The notes: generated by a model not told the origin, from the sequence alone. DNA of 57,754 nucleotides from an uncultured Bacillota bacterium (GCA_947073765.1 CAMTMZ010000011.1:1-57754), one strand, 5' to 3'. Counted from the first letter of the stretch, positions 26,573-35,608 are shown. Numbers and translations are program-made.

Positions 26573-27670
26573 TTAATAGCTGCCGGGCACGGAGCGCATC
26601 ACCATGGTGGCCAACTCCGCCCGAGAGACGGCGGCCCTGGGGGCAAGCAGCCCGTCGGAACCCTGGATAATCCCCCGGGACACCGCCCAGCTCACGGCAT
26701 TTTGGGCGTAGCCGCTCACCCTTCCGCTGTCGCTGAACCGGGTGAGGTCAGCCGGGACGAGAGGACCGCTGGCCTTGCGCCACAGCATGACGGCCAGGTC
26801 TTCGCGGGTGAGGGTTCCCAGGGGGTCGGTCCCGTCGGTAAGGCCCTGACGTACCGCCCAGTCCATAGAGGGGGCGTACCAGGGGTCGCCGGAGTCCGCC
26901 GCCTTGCGATAGCCGGACATGCGGGCCAGAACAGCCCAGACGTCCGCCCGGGCGGCAGGGGCGTCCGGATCGAAGGCGGAGTCAGATACGCCGCTCATCA
27001 GGTTGTTGCGCCATACGTAGTTCACGCCGGGGTAGGCCCAGTGCTCCCGGGTGACGTCGGTAAAGGGCATGGTGGCGTAGCGCCGGGCCAGCCAGGCGAA
27101 CCACAGCAGCTGCTCCAGCTCGGCGCGCTGCCTGTCGGCCGCTGACGGGCCGGGGGTGACATCGGGCTCGGGCTGCCAGTAGCCGGGATTGAGAAAGCCG
27201 GAGGCGCCGGGGCCGGAGGAACCGCCCAGGCTGGGGATGATCAGGGTGAGGGGGGCGGTGGTGACGTCGGCCAGCGGGCGCGCCCGTCCGTAGGACTGAA
27301 TGGTCACTGTGTAGCGGTACGTTCCATCCCGGCCGGAGTCGGGGGCGGTGTAGCCCAGCTCAGACAGGGTGCAGGAAAACCAGCCTACCGTATCCAAGGT
27401 ATCCTCAGTGAGCCGCTGGGTGTAGGCCTGAACGGCCCGCTGGGTCCGCTCCTCGTCCCGGGGAAGGGTTTCGCCGTCCAGGGCGGAGACCGCCTCGTAG
27501 GCGTCCTTCAGGCCGGGATCGATGATGGCGCCGCAGTCGGCACAGACCCAGTTATCATAGGGGTCGTCCGTCACCGGCTGGAACCGGTGGCCGGCGGCCA
27601 GCGCCCGGACGGGCATCAAGGCGAGGGTCAGACAGGCGGCGAGGGCCGCCGCGAGCAGTCTTTTTTTCAT
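26573..27670 (-). CDS. Secreted S-layer-homology (SLH) domain protein
   Basis: A 365-aa protein with a signal peptide (MKKRLLAAALAACLTLALMP, cleavage probably after ALA). The mature N-terminus has a CADCG motif after the conserved PYDNWV. The C-terminal half holds three SLH repeats (about residues 195-360), with FTDVTREHWAYPGVNYVWRN in the first, which anchor proteins to cell-wall polymers. The middle region (GTYRYTVTIQSYGRA) is unassigned. No enzyme domain is seen. The 260 bp upstream hold no gene apart from the prfB promoter. Confidence 0.85.
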   Translation of the reverse strand: MKKRLLAAALAACLTLALMPVRALAAGHRFQPVTDDPYDNWVCADCGAIIDPGLKDAYEAVSALDGETLPRDEERTQRAVQAYTQRLTEDTLDTVGWFSCTLSELGYTAPDSGRDGTYRYTVTIQSYGRARPLADVTTAPLTLIIPSLGGSSGPGASGFLNPGYWQPEPDVTPGPSAADRQRAELEQLLWFAWLARRYATMPFTDVTREHWAYPGVNYVWRNNLMSGVSDSAFDPDAPAARADVWAVLARMSGYRKAADSGDPWYAPSMDWAVRQGLTDGTDPLGTLTREDLAVMLWRKASGPLVPADLTRFSDSGRVSGYAQNAVSWAVSRGIIQGSDGLLAPRAAVSRAELATMVMRSVPGSY

Positions 27671-27868
27671 AGGTGTTCCTCCGTTCGCTCCGCGCTCTCA
27701 GGGCGGTGATGGTCGGTTTCCACGGCGGTCCGGCGATTGCTTTCCATCGGGGATGGGCCCCGCCTCCCGCGGAGCCGGACGGCACGCCGTGACAGTGTCC
27801 CTTCATGGGGTCTGCCCCCTTTTTTCTATTGTACCGGTATTTTGGGAAAAATGCAAGGGAAAATCCCC

Positions 27869-27897
27869 TTTACTTTTCTACTCCGCTCATATATAAT
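27869..27897 (+). promoter_or_regulatory. Promoter of prfB
   Basis: TTTACT at 27869-27874 and TATAAT at 27892-27897 with a 17-bp spacer, about 30 bases before the ATG. Confidence 0.7.
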
Positions 27898-27931
27898 AGG
27901 CTGAATCATAATCAGAAAGTGTGGGACATCA

Positions 27932-29053
27932 ATGCTCCAATTTGACGAATATAAGGTGAAGCTGAACAACCTGGCCCCAGCCCTGGAGGAGCTGGGGCGG
28001 GCCCTGGATCTGGAGGGGGCGGAGCGGGAGCTGGACATGCTCCAGGCCGAGTCCGCTGCCGACGGCTTTTGGGACAACCTGGCCAAGGCCCAAAAGGTGC
28101 AACAACGCATCAAGAACCTCCAGGACAAGGTGGACAGCCAGAACAGGCGGCAGGGGCAGTGGGACGACCTGATGGCCCTGTGCGAGATGGGCAACGAATT
28201 TGAGGACGAGTCCCTTATTCCCGAGCTGGAGGAGGGCTTTGCCGCCCTTGAGCGCAACATGGAGACCGCCCGGCTGGAGACCCTGCTCACCGGGGAGTAT
28301 GACCGCTCCAATGTGATTTTGACCATCCATCCCGGAGCCGGGGGCACCGAGGCCCAGGACTGGGCCCAGATGCTTTACCGGATGTACACCCGGTGGACGG
28401 AGCGGCGGGGGTTTACCTACCAGATTATGGACTATCAGGAGGGGGACGAGGCGGGAATCAAGTCGGCCACCATCATGGTTGAGGGAGAGAACGCCTACGG
28501 CTACCTGAGGGGGGAACACGGGGTGCACCGGCTGGTGCGGGTGTCCCCCTTCGACGCCAACGCCCGGAGGCAGACCTCCTTCGCCTCTGTGGAGGTTATG
28601 CCCGACCTGCCTGAGGATGTGGAGGTGGAGATCCGCCCCGAGGACATCGAGATGCAGGTCTACCGGGCCTCCGGCGCCGGCGGGCAGCACGTGAACAAGA
28701 CCTCCTCCGCCGTGCGCCTGATCCACAAGCCCACCGGGGTGGTGGTGGCCTCCCAGCAGGAGCGGTCTCAGTTCCAGAACAAGGACAACTGTATGAAAAT
28801 GCTGCGGGCCAAGCTGGTGGAGCTGCAGATGCAGGAGAAGGCGGAGAAAATTTCCGACCTGAAGGGGGTCCAGCTGAAAATTGAGTGGGGCAGCCAGATT
28901 CGCTCCTATGTGTTTATGCCCTACCAGATGGTAAAGGACAACCGCACCGCCTTTGAGACCAGCAACATCAATTCCGTGATGGACGGCGACCTGGACGGGT
29001 TTGTCAACGCCTACCTCACCGCGGAGGCCACAGGAAACTGGGCCACGAAATAG
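27932..29053 (+). CDS. prfB: Peptide chain release factor 2, no programmed frameshift
   Basis: RF2 ends translation at UGA and UAA. The full 373-aa protein reads in one frame: the N-terminal helices (MLQFDEYKVKLNNLAPALEE, GFWDNLAKAQKVQQRI), the recognition motif in VSPFDANARRQTSFAS (Ser-Pro-Phe) and the catalytic GGQ in GAGGQHVNKTSSAVR at about 250. Many bacteria need a +1 frameshift near codon 25 (CTT-TGA); here there is no internal stop, so synthesis is not autoregulated that way. The binding site before the ATG is weak (GTGTGGGA). Confidence 0.95.
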   Translation: MLQFDEYKVKLNNLAPALEELGRALDLEGAERELDMLQAESAADGFWDNLAKAQKVQQRIKNLQDKVDSQNRRQGQWDDLMALCEMGNEFEDESLIPELEEGFAALERNMETARLETLLTGEYDRSNVILTIHPGAGGTEAQDWAQMLYRMYTRWTERRGFTYQIMDYQEGDEAGIKSATIMVEGENAYGYLRGEHGVHRLVRVSPFDANARRQTSFASVEVMPDLPEDVEVEIRPEDIEMQVYRASGAGGQHVNKTSSAVRLIHKPTGVVVASQQERSQFQNKDNCMKMLRAKLVELQMQEKAEKISDLKGVQLKIEWGSQIRSYVFMPYQMVKDNRTAFETSNINSVMDGDLDGFVNAYLTAEATGNWATK

Positions 29054-29062
29054 CAAAATTGA

Positions 29063-29092
29063 CCCGCCGTTGACAAGACGGCGGGATTTTTT
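29063..29092 (+). terminator. Terminator of prfB
   Basis: CCCGCCGT (29063-29070) pairs with ACGGCGGG (29078-29085), followed by ATTTTTTG. Confidence 0.92.
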
Positions 29093-29093
29093 G

Positions 29094-29122
29094 TTGACTT
29101 TACACAAATGATATCGTATGAT
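29094..29122 (+). promoter_or_regulatory. Promoter of the DUF3048 lipoprotein gene
   Basis: TTGACT at 29094-29099 and TATGAT at 29117-29122, 17 bp apart, directly after the prfB terminator. Confidence 0.75.
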
Positions 29123-29147
29123 AGGAGGGACGATTGGAGGGATTCTG

Positions 29148-30251
29148 ATGAACAAAAGAAGATGGGCTGCGCTGCTGGCCGGCACTCTGACGCTTACCCT
29201 GCTGGCCGCCTGCGGAGGGGGAGGCGGAAGCTCCTCCCAGCCCGGCGGGGTCTCCCTGCCGGAGGAGCCCAGCGTCTCTGTCATCGCCCCGGTGGAGCCC
29301 GAGCCCGAACCGGAGCCAGAGTTTCCCTACGCAAATCCTCTCACGGGAGAGGGGCTGAACGAGGATATCAGCGGCAGGAGGCCCTTCGCTGTTATGTTCA
29401 ACAACCTGGGGAAGGCTTTGCCTCAGATCGGTGTGTCCCAGGCAGACGTCCTCTACGAGGTGGTGGCTGAGGGGGGGATTACCCGGATTATGGGAGTCTA
29501 CCAGGACCTGGAGGGGGTGGGAGACCTGGGCAGCGTCCGCTCCGCCCGGGATTACTACGTCAGTCTGGCCCTGGGACACGACGCCATCTATATCCATGCC
29601 GGAGGCAGCCCTCAGGCATACAGCGCCTTTGACAGCTGGGGGGTCACCCACATCGATTTTGTCAACGGGCCCTACGGCAAAATGTGCTGGCGGGACCCGG
29701 AGCGGAAAAAGTCCGCTGGACTGGAGCACTCCCTGCTCACCTCCAGCGATAGGGTGCTGGAGCAGCTGCCCAGCCGCTTCCGCCGGGACCATGAGGAGGG
29801 CTGCGGGGTGGACTGGATCTTCTCCAAGGAGCCGCTCCCCGGAGATGCGGCGGTAACGCTGACGGTTCCTTTCTCCAACTACAAGACCGGCTATTTTACT
29901 TATGACGCTGAGACGAACCGGTATTGGATTGAACAGCACATCAACGGCAAGGATGTGCCCTATGTGGATGGGGCCGGCGGCGAGCCGGTAGGGGTGAGCA
30001 ACGTGCTGGTGCTGTATACCGACGTCGGCCAGGTGAAGGGAGATGAGGCTGGGCGCATGTCGGTGCGGACCACCGGAGAGGGGGAGGGGATTCTTCTCCG
30101 GGACGGCCGCGTCTATGAGATCACCTGGAGCCGGGAGAAGCGGACGGACAGCTTCCGCTTCCTTGGCGGAGCGGGCCAGCCCGTTCCGCTGGCTGTCGGC
30201 CCCAGCTATATCAACATTGTGGGCACCTCGGCCAAGGTAGTCTGGGAATAA
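29148..30251 (+). CDS. DUF3048 (YerB-like) lipoprotein
   Basis: 367 aa from the ATG at 29148. The signal peptide ends in the lipobox LLAAC (Cys about residue 22), followed by a Gly/Ser stretch and a PEPEPEPE linker, so it is probably a lipoprotein on the outer face of the membrane. The body matches the two-part DUF3048 family: RRPFAVMFNNLGKALPQIGV, VRSARDYYVSLALGHDAIYI, HAGGSPQAYSA, and a C-terminal part with VLVLYTDVGQVKGDEAGRM. The role is unknown; B. subtilis YerB belongs here. TTGGAGGG precedes the start. Confidence 0.85.
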   Translation: MNKRRWAALLAGTLTLTLLAACGGGGGSSSQPGGVSLPEEPSVSVIAPVEPEPEPEPEFPYANPLTGEGLNEDISGRRPFAVMFNNLGKALPQIGVSQADVLYEVVAEGGITRIMGVYQDLEGVGDLGSVRSARDYYVSLALGHDAIYIHAGGSPQAYSAFDSWGVTHIDFVNGPYGKMCWRDPERKKSAGLEHSLLTSSDRVLEQLPSRFRRDHEEGCGVDWIFSKEPLPGDAAVTLTVPFSNYKTGYFTYDAETNRYWIEQHINGKDVPYVDGAGGEPVGVSNVLVLYTDVGQVKGDEAGRMSVRTTGEGEGILLRDGRVYEITWSREKRTDSFRFLGGAGQPVPLAVGPSYINIVGTSAKVVWE

Positions 30252-30253
30252 AA

Positions 30254-30283
30254 AAAGCCTCGCGGCGCACGCCGCGAGGCTTT
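30254..30283. terminator. Bidirectional hairpin between convergent genes
   Basis: A 13-bp stem, AAAGCCTCGCGGC with its complement (30254-30266 with 30271-30283), separating the DUF3048 gene from the opposing c-di-GMP gene. Confidence 0.9.
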
Positions 30284-30289
30284 GGTATG

Positions 30290-33262
30290 TTATTCCGCGC
30301 CGCCGGCAGGGAGGCCGTGATCCCGGTAGAAACGGTTTGAGTGAATGAGCTTCTCCTGCTCTGCCGTGGTGATGGTGTCGGTTATGTCCTTGAGGAAGAC
30401 GTAGAACAGACGGTGCTCCTCCCCCCATTGGGAGGTCTCCAGATGGCCAAAGTCGTCCACCCAGCGGATCTGGCCGTCCTTGCGGATGATGCGGTATTGG
30501 ACATAGTCCATGTTGGTGTCGGAGCTGCGGATCTGGTCCTCGATCTCCCATTCCACCCGGTCCAGGTCGTCCGGGTGGACAACCCCCCGGAAGGAGTGGT
30601 CTACCAGCGTAAGAAGTTCATCCATGGTGGAACAGCCGAACAGCTCCATCATGGCGGGGTTGGCGTAGAGGATATGCTCGTGCTCGATGGCCCGGTAGAT
30701 GAAAAAGGCGTCAGACATGTTGGCCAGAGTTTCCGCCATGCGGCGCTGGAGCTGCTGCTGCTCCTCTTTCATGATCTTGTCAATGCTCTGTATGGTGAGC
30801 ACCGCTGTTTTGGGCCTGCCGTTTTCCCGTTCGCTGATAGTTACATTGGTGAGACACCACTCGTCAGGGACGTCCCTGCCCCGGCGGAGATAGCGGTAGT
30901 TGACGGAGTTCTGGGTCTGAAGCGCCTCCCGCAGATGGGCCAGGGACAGGAACTGGCGCACATTGGCCTCGTCGTGGGGGAGAATCCTGCCGGTGCCGAA
31001 GTGGCGCTCCACCACCTCCTCGTAGCTGCCCCGCTCGGTGAGCAGGCTCTCGTCCGGATAGAGCATCCGGCAGTAGTTGTCCTGAAGATTGATGTAATAG
31101 ACCTCCAAATAGGACTGCACCATGCTGCTGAAGGCCCCCTCGTAGAGCTGCATATGAGTTATGTCCCGCAGGGTGCAGGCGACATAGCCGTACTCATGCT
31201 GATAGAGGGTGAGCTCAAGGTAGTGGCTGGAGAGGGAGCTGTGGACGTAGTGGACAAGCCGCTCCCCCAGAAAGGCGGCCTGGTAGGCCTTTTGCAGAAG
31301 GATGGCGTTGCTGTCGCCAAAGGCTTTGAGGATGAGGTGGCGCACACGCTTGATGTCGATGCCGCACATGCGCTCCATCTCCCGGTTGAGGTAGATGACG
31401 TCGAAGTCGACGGGATCGCCCTGGCTGTTCAGAACGATTTTGGACAGGCCGAAGCCGCAGGGGAGGCTGCCGCAATAACGTTCCAGATTATGGAGCTCCT
31501 CGTTGCCCAGCGTCTCCACGGCGTGCTCCGTGCGGGCCCGCTCCTGACGCTTTTCCCGCAGGTCGGTCATATCCATCAGGGAGACGAAGTAGATGCGGTG
31601 GCCCTCCTTCTCCCGGAGGAAGGAGACCTGAATCCGCACCCAGAGGGTTTTGCCGTCTACCCGCAGGTAGTGGATGTGCCCCTCGGCGATGGTGGGCCGG
31701 CGGTCATAGGCCTGCTCAAAGAGCGCCAGCAGCCCGGGGCGGTCGTCGTCCCGCACATTGCTCCAGATTTTTTTGCTCAGGTCCTTGTTGTTGGAGGCGT
31801 CCAGCCCGGCCAGGCGGTAGGCCTGCTCATTGACCCGGATGATGTCAATCTGGTTGTCGTGGATGTCATAGATGGCGCAGGGGCCCAGGATGTTGTTGAT
31901 CATGGTGTCGGTAAACAGGTTGCCGTCCATAAACTCCCGCATATGGAAGGCCTCAACCTGTTTGCAGTGCAGACCGCTGAAGTCCAGCTGGCGCTCGTCG
32001 GCCAGGGAGTTTTCAAACTGCTCGATGGACAGGGGCTTATAGTAATAATAGCCCTGGGTGTAGCGGCAGCCCATGTCCCGCAGGATGTTCTCCTGCTGGA
32101 GGGTTTCCACCCCCTCCACGATGATGGGCAGGCCCATGAGCCGGGCCATGTTGACGATGGACTCCAGGATGCCGATGCCCTTTTGCTCCTCTGTCTCCTC
32201 CTTGATCTCCAGAAAGCGCATGTCGATTTTCAGTACATCCACCGGGACGCTCTTGAGCATATTCAAGGAGGAGTAGCCGCTGCCGAAATCGTCCATCATG
32301 ACCAGGAAGCCGGCGCCGCGCAGCTGGTCCACCGCGATGTTTACGGAGTCCTCCTCCTCAGCGTAGGCGCTCTCGGTGATCTCGGCCTTGAGGTATTTGG
32401 CGGGCAGATTGTATTTTTCCAGCAGATGGAGCAGGAAAGCGGGGACGTCCATGGAGATGATGTCGATGCGGGAGATGTTGATGGAGATAGGGACGGGCTG
32501 ATAACCCCGATCGATCCAGCTGCGCAGCCAGCGGCACACCTTCTCCCAGACCTGCTGGTCCAGCAGGTGAATCATGCCGGCCCGCTCCAGCACGGGGACA
32601 AATTTTGACGGGGGGATCAGCCCCCGGGTGCTGTGCTGCCAGCGGACCAGGGACTCCGCGCCCACCACCTTGCCGGTGAAGATGTCGCACTGAGGCTGGG
32701 CGTAGAAGGTGAACTCATCCCGGTCCAGGGCGCCGGTGACCTCTACCAGCAGGCGCATCTCTTCCTCCAGCAGATCCTCCATGCCGGGGTCGTAGCAGGC
32801 GATATGATCCCGGCCGCTGGTGTGAGACAGGGCCAGGGTGGCCCGGTCGTAGAAAATTTCCGGGGGGAGGAGAACATCGTCAATAGGGCTGACGCCCAGG
32901 GCGGGCGCCACCCCTATGGTTGTGCCCAGGTCTGTAATGGCAGTTCGGATGCGGTCGCGCAGGAGCTCCAGCAGCTCCATCCTCCAGGGCATGACAATGC
33001 AGAAGTTGTCGCCCTCGAAATGGCCGGTGACGCCTCCGTACTCCTGACGCAGGTCCTCCAGGATACACGATATCTGGTTCAGGAGCTGGTCGCCTGTATC
33101 CCGGCCGTGGAATTTGTTAAACAGCCGAAAATGAAGAACATCGACGGCCGTCATGCAATAGGCGCCGGGCTCGGCCTGGGCGAGAAAGGCCCGGGACTCC
33201 TCCATAAACCTGCGGGGAACAAACAGGCCCGTCAGTTCATTTGTTGTCGCAGTTGGTCCCAT
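30290..33262 (-). CDS. c-di-GMP signalling protein: degenerate GGDEF, EAL, several PAS domains
   Basis: A 990-aa cytoplasmic protein starting at 33262 (MGPTATTNELTGLFVPRRF) behind GGAGG; an ATG five codons earlier overlaps that site. The N-terminal GGDEF-like domain (about 10-165) has FEGDNF where GGDEF should be, so cyclase activity is unlikely. The EAL domain (about 175-430) keeps the expected catalytic residues: ESLVRW for EALxR, SINISR, EITES, MMDDFGSGYSS, LKID, VEGVE and TQGYY, so phosphodiesterase activity is plausible. The rest has at least three PAS-like sensor regions, the last of PAS_3 type (FRGVVHPDDLDRVEWEI). There are no membrane segments. Confidence 0.85.
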   Translation of the reverse strand: MGPTATTNELTGLFVPRRFMEESRAFLAQAEPGAYCMTAVDVLHFRLFNKFHGRDTGDQLLNQISCILEDLRQEYGGVTGHFEGDNFCIVMPWRMELLELLRDRIRTAITDLGTTIGVAPALGVSPIDDVLLPPEIFYDRATLALSHTSGRDHIACYDPGMEDLLEEEMRLLVEVTGALDRDEFTFYAQPQCDIFTGKVVGAESLVRWQHSTRGLIPPSKFVPVLERAGMIHLLDQQVWEKVCRWLRSWIDRGYQPVPISINISRIDIISMDVPAFLLHLLEKYNLPAKYLKAEITESAYAEEEDSVNIAVDQLRGAGFLVMMDDFGSGYSSLNMLKSVPVDVLKIDMRFLEIKEETEEQKGIGILESIVNMARLMGLPIIVEGVETLQQENILRDMGCRYTQGYYYYKPLSIEQFENSLADERQLDFSGLHCKQVEAFHMREFMDGNLFTDTMINNILGPCAIYDIHDNQIDIIRVNEQAYRLAGLDASNNKDLSKKIWSNVRDDDRPGLLALFEQAYDRRPTIAEGHIHYLRVDGKTLWVRIQVSFLREKEGHRIYFVSLMDMTDLREKRQERARTEHAVETLGNEELHNLERYCGSLPCGFGLSKIVLNSQGDPVDFDVIYLNREMERMCGIDIKRVRHLILKAFGDSNAILLQKAYQAAFLGERLVHYVHSSLSSHYLELTLYQHEYGYVACTLRDITHMQLYEGAFSSMVQSYLEVYYINLQDNYCRMLYPDESLLTERGSYEEVVERHFGTGRILPHDEANVRQFLSLAHLREALQTQNSVNYRYLRRGRDVPDEWCLTNVTISERENGRPKTAVLTIQSIDKIMKEEQQQLQRRMAETLANMSDAFFIYRAIEHEHILYANPAMMELFGCSTMDELLTLVDHSFRGVVHPDDLDRVEWEIEDQIRSSDTNMDYVQYRIIRKDGQIRWVDDFGHLETSQWGEEHRLFYVFLKDITDTITTAEQEKLIHSNRFYRDHGLPAGGAE

Positions 33263-33332
33263 AACCGGTTCCTCCATCCCTCTCCAGGCCCCAGGGCATG
33301 GGGCCGCCAGAAACGCCGAATTTTACCCGTTA

Positions 33333-33361
33333 AAAATATCATATTTTCATTGAAATGTCAA
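33333..33361 (-). promoter_or_regulatory. Promoter of the c-di-GMP gene
   Basis: On the minus strand, TTGACA (33361-33356) and TATTTT (33338-33333) are 17 bp apart. Confidence 0.65.
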
Positions 33362-33411
33362 TATATTTTGGATAGTTTGACCACAGCCGGCGGCTCCTCC
33401 GGAACTTTTGC

Positions 33412-33440
33412 TTGCCAAGCGAGGGGCCCGGTGCTACAAT
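33412..33440 (+). promoter_or_regulatory. Promoter of mgtE
   Basis: TTGCCA at 33412-33417 and TACAAT at 33435-33440, spacer 17 bp. The start near 33447 gives an untranslated leader of about 270 nt. Confidence 0.75.
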
Positions 33441-33446
33441 AATACA

Positions 33447-33716
33447 CATAATACACACTAAAATACCCGCGAAGCTGAAAATGAAAGGATGTGGGACCTG
33501 GTATGGAAGGCCGAAGTAGACAAAACGGCACGAAGGAAAGCTGCCACGAACGGGGGGCGGCGGGCCGGGTTCCGGGTCCGCCGCCGGTAAGCCGGGGGGA
33601 CTGAGGTCCCACTCCCTGAACATGTGCAGCCACAGGCCTGCCGCGCCCCCGGGCCGGTATGCCTGTGGCTTTGCGGCTTTCCTCGCGTTTTCCCAAAACG
33701 AGAGGAGGAGAGCACC
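33447..33716 (+). ncRNA. Structured leader of mgtE, family not recognised
   Basis: GGGACCT (33492-33498) can pair with AGGTCCC (33604-33610), closing a large GC-rich domain with internal stems (GGCGGCGGGCC with GGTCCGCCGCC). A second hairpin pairs AGCCACAGGC (33628-33637) with GCCTGTGGCT (33661-33670), shortly before the gene. Magnesium transporter genes often carry an M-box (ykoK) riboswitch, but I do not find its conserved GGTGAGGCTCCT core. It may be a diverged sensor, another RNA class, or a simple attenuator. Confidence 0.45.
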
Positions 33717-35081
33717 ATGCATGACAACTACGACCTGGAGATGCTGATGGGGCTGGTGGAGGAGCGGAAATTCCGTGCCCTGCGGGAAATTTTGATTGAG
33801 ATGAACGAGGTGGACATCGCCGAGTTTTTGGATGAGCTGGACGTGGAACAGGAGATCCTGGTATTTCGCCTGCTGCCCAAGGACCTGGCGGCGGAGGTGT
33901 TCTCCTATCTGGAGGAGGACCAGGAGAAGCTGATCGGCGCGCTGAGCGACAGGGAGCTGCGGGAGGTGCTGGATGAGCTGTATCTGGACGACACAGTGGA
34001 CCTGATTGAGGACCTGCCCGCCAACCTGGTGTCCCGCATCCTGCGCAATACCGACGCCTCTACCCGCAGCCAGATCAACCAGCTGCTCAACTACCCAAAG
34101 GACTCCGCCGGGTCGCTGATGACCACGGAGTTTGTCTACCTGCACCCCAACAACACGGTGGAGGAGTCCTTTGCCAGGATCCGGAAGGTGGGGCTGGACA
34201 AGGAGACCGTTTACACCTGCTATGTGACCGCAAACCGGGCGCTGCTGGGCGTGGTTACTGTGAGACGGCTGCTGATGTCCGCCTATGAGACCAGAATCAG
34301 CGAGATTATGGAGACCAACGTGCTGTCGGTGACCACCCATGAGGATAAGGAGGACGTGGCCCAGATGTTCTCCAAATACGACCTGACCGCCCTGCCCGTG
34401 GTGGATGGGGAGGACAGGCTGGTGGGCATCATCACGGTGGACGACGCCATGGACGTGATGGAGGAGGAGGCCACCGAGGACTTTGAGAAGATGGCCGCCA
34501 TACTCCCCTCTGACAAGCCCTACCTGCGCACCGGGGTGTTTGAGACCTGGAAGGCCCGCATCCCCTGGCTGATGCTGCTGATGCTGTCGGCCACCTTTAC
34601 GGGGCTGATTATCACCGGGTTTGAGTCGGCCCTGGCCGCCTGCGTGATTCTGACCTCCTTTATCCCGATGCTCTCCGGCACCGGGGGGAACTCGGGGTCC
34701 CAGTCCTCGGTGGCGGTGATCCGCGCGCTGTCCCTGGGGGAGGTGGAGTTCTCCGATGTGCTGGCGGTGGTCTGGAAGGAGGTGCGGGTGGCCCTGCTGT
34801 GCGGGGCGTGCCTGGGCGGGGCCAACTTTGTGAAAATGCTGCTGGTGGACCGGTGGATGATGCACAACCCGGATGTGACCGTGGCGGTGGCCGGGGTGGT
34901 GTGCCTGACGCTGATGCTGACGGTGGTGTGCGCTAAAATTGTGGGATGCGTGCTGCCGATGGCGGCGGAAAAGGTGGGCATCGACCCGGCCGTGATGGCC
35001 GCCCCCTTTATCACGACGATTGTGGACGCGCTGTCCCTGCTGATTTATTTTAGTATCGCCACCAGGATTTTAGGACTATAA
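33717..35081 (+). CDS. mgtE: Magnesium transporter MgtE
   Basis: A homodimeric Mg2+ channel gated by intracellular magnesium. It is 454 aa from the ATG at 33717 (MHDNYDLEMLMGLVEERKF), behind GAGGAGG. Domain order: N-terminal superhelical domain (about 15-135, LPANLVSRIL), tandem CBS domains (about 140-260, NVLSVTTHEDKEDVAQMF, LVGIITVDDAMDVM), connecting helix, and five membrane helices with the pore motif SFIPMLSGTGGNSGSQSS and a conserved Asp in TIVDALSLLIYF. A longer in-frame start would run into the leader hairpin and is rejected. Confidence 0.93.
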   Translation: MHDNYDLEMLMGLVEERKFRALREILIEMNEVDIAEFLDELDVEQEILVFRLLPKDLAAEVFSYLEEDQEKLIGALSDRELREVLDELYLDDTVDLIEDLPANLVSRILRNTDASTRSQINQLLNYPKDSAGSLMTTEFVYLHPNNTVEESFARIRKVGLDKETVYTCYVTANRALLGVVTVRRLLMSAYETRISEIMETNVLSVTTHEDKEDVAQMFSKYDLTALPVVDGEDRLVGIITVDDAMDVMEEEATEDFEKMAAILPSDKPYLRTGVFETWKARIPWLMLLMLSATFTGLIITGFESALAACVILTSFIPMLSGTGGNSGSQSSVAVIRALSLGEVEFSDVLAVVWKEVRVALLCGACLGGANFVKMLLVDRWMMHNPDVTVAVAGVVCLTLMLTVVCAKIVGCVLPMAAEKVGIDPAVMAAPFITTIVDALSLLIYFSIATRILGL

Positions 35082-35087
35082 TTTCCG

Positions 35088-35120
35088 GGCGGCCCACCTT
35101 TTTAAGGGGGGCCGCGGGGA
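35088..35120 (+). terminator. Weak hairpin after mgtE
   Basis: GCGGCCC and GGGCCGC around a T-rich centre (ACCTTTTTAAGG) form an imperfect stem after the stop codon. The U-run after it is missing, so terminator function is uncertain. Confidence 0.4.
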
Positions 35121-35171
35121 AAGACTATAGTAATTTTATATATCTGTTATAGATTTCAAATAAAAATAAGC

Positions 35172-35199
35172 TTGACAAAAAAATTATCTTTGGTATAAT
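35172..35199 (+). promoter_or_regulatory. Strong promoter of the PadR operon
   Basis: Perfect TTGACA (35172-35177) and TATAAT (35194-35199) boxes with a 16-bp spacer, in an AT-rich region. Short CTATAG repeats (near 35125, 35150 and 35212) flank it and could be regulator sites. Confidence 0.85.
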
Positions 35200-35225
35200 T
35201 TAGACATACTCTATAGGGTTGTGTG

Positions 35226-35594
35226 ATGCGCATCATGGAAAAACGTAAAAAAACAAGCGGGAGCCCCGCAAACATTCGAACATCTTTAAAGAAAGCTACC
35301 ACCGAAATGATGGTGCTTCATCTTCTGCGAGAAAAACCCATGTATACCTATGAGATGATGAACGCCATTGAGGAAAGAAGTGGAGGGGATATTGTCTTTA
35401 ACACCCTCTATCTCTCCATCTACCGCCTGGAGGAGAATGGGTATATTCGGGAACATGAGAAGGTAATGAGCGAGGATAACCGTACCCGCATCTATTTTAC
35501 CATTACCGAGTCCGGATCAACCTATCTTGACGCGCTGATTGTGGAGTACAGACGGTATGTGTCGGCGCTGGCCAAGGTCCTGGAGCTGGAGTAA
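35226..35594 (+). CDS. PadR-family transcriptional regulator
   Basis: A 122-aa winged-helix regulator. The DNA-binding domain contains EMMVLHLLREKPMYTYEMMN and VFNTLYLSIYRLEENGYIRE, followed by a wing (RTRIYFTITESG) and a C-terminal dimerisation helix. The ATG at 35226 lies seven bases after AGGG; GTG 35223 and ATG 35235 are alternatives. PadR proteins usually repress the operon in which they sit; here that would include the HAAS-type membrane protein gene 14 bases downstream. Confidence 0.85.
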   Translation: MRIMEKRKKTSGSPANIRTSLKKATTEMMVLHLLREKPMYTYEMMNAIEERSGGDIVFNTLYLSIYRLEENGYIREHEKVMSEDNRTRIYFTITESGSTYLDALIVEYRRYVSALAKVLELE

Positions 35595-35608
35595 GAGGAG
35601 GGAAGGGT

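Noticed and set aside
27932-28010. Programmed +1 frameshift in prfB
   Set aside because: No in-frame stop or CTT-TGA shift site is present; the frame is open from the ATG.
33447-33716. M-box magnesium riboswitch before mgtE
   Set aside because: The conserved GGTGAGGCTCCT core and following elements were not found, so it is called an unassigned leader.
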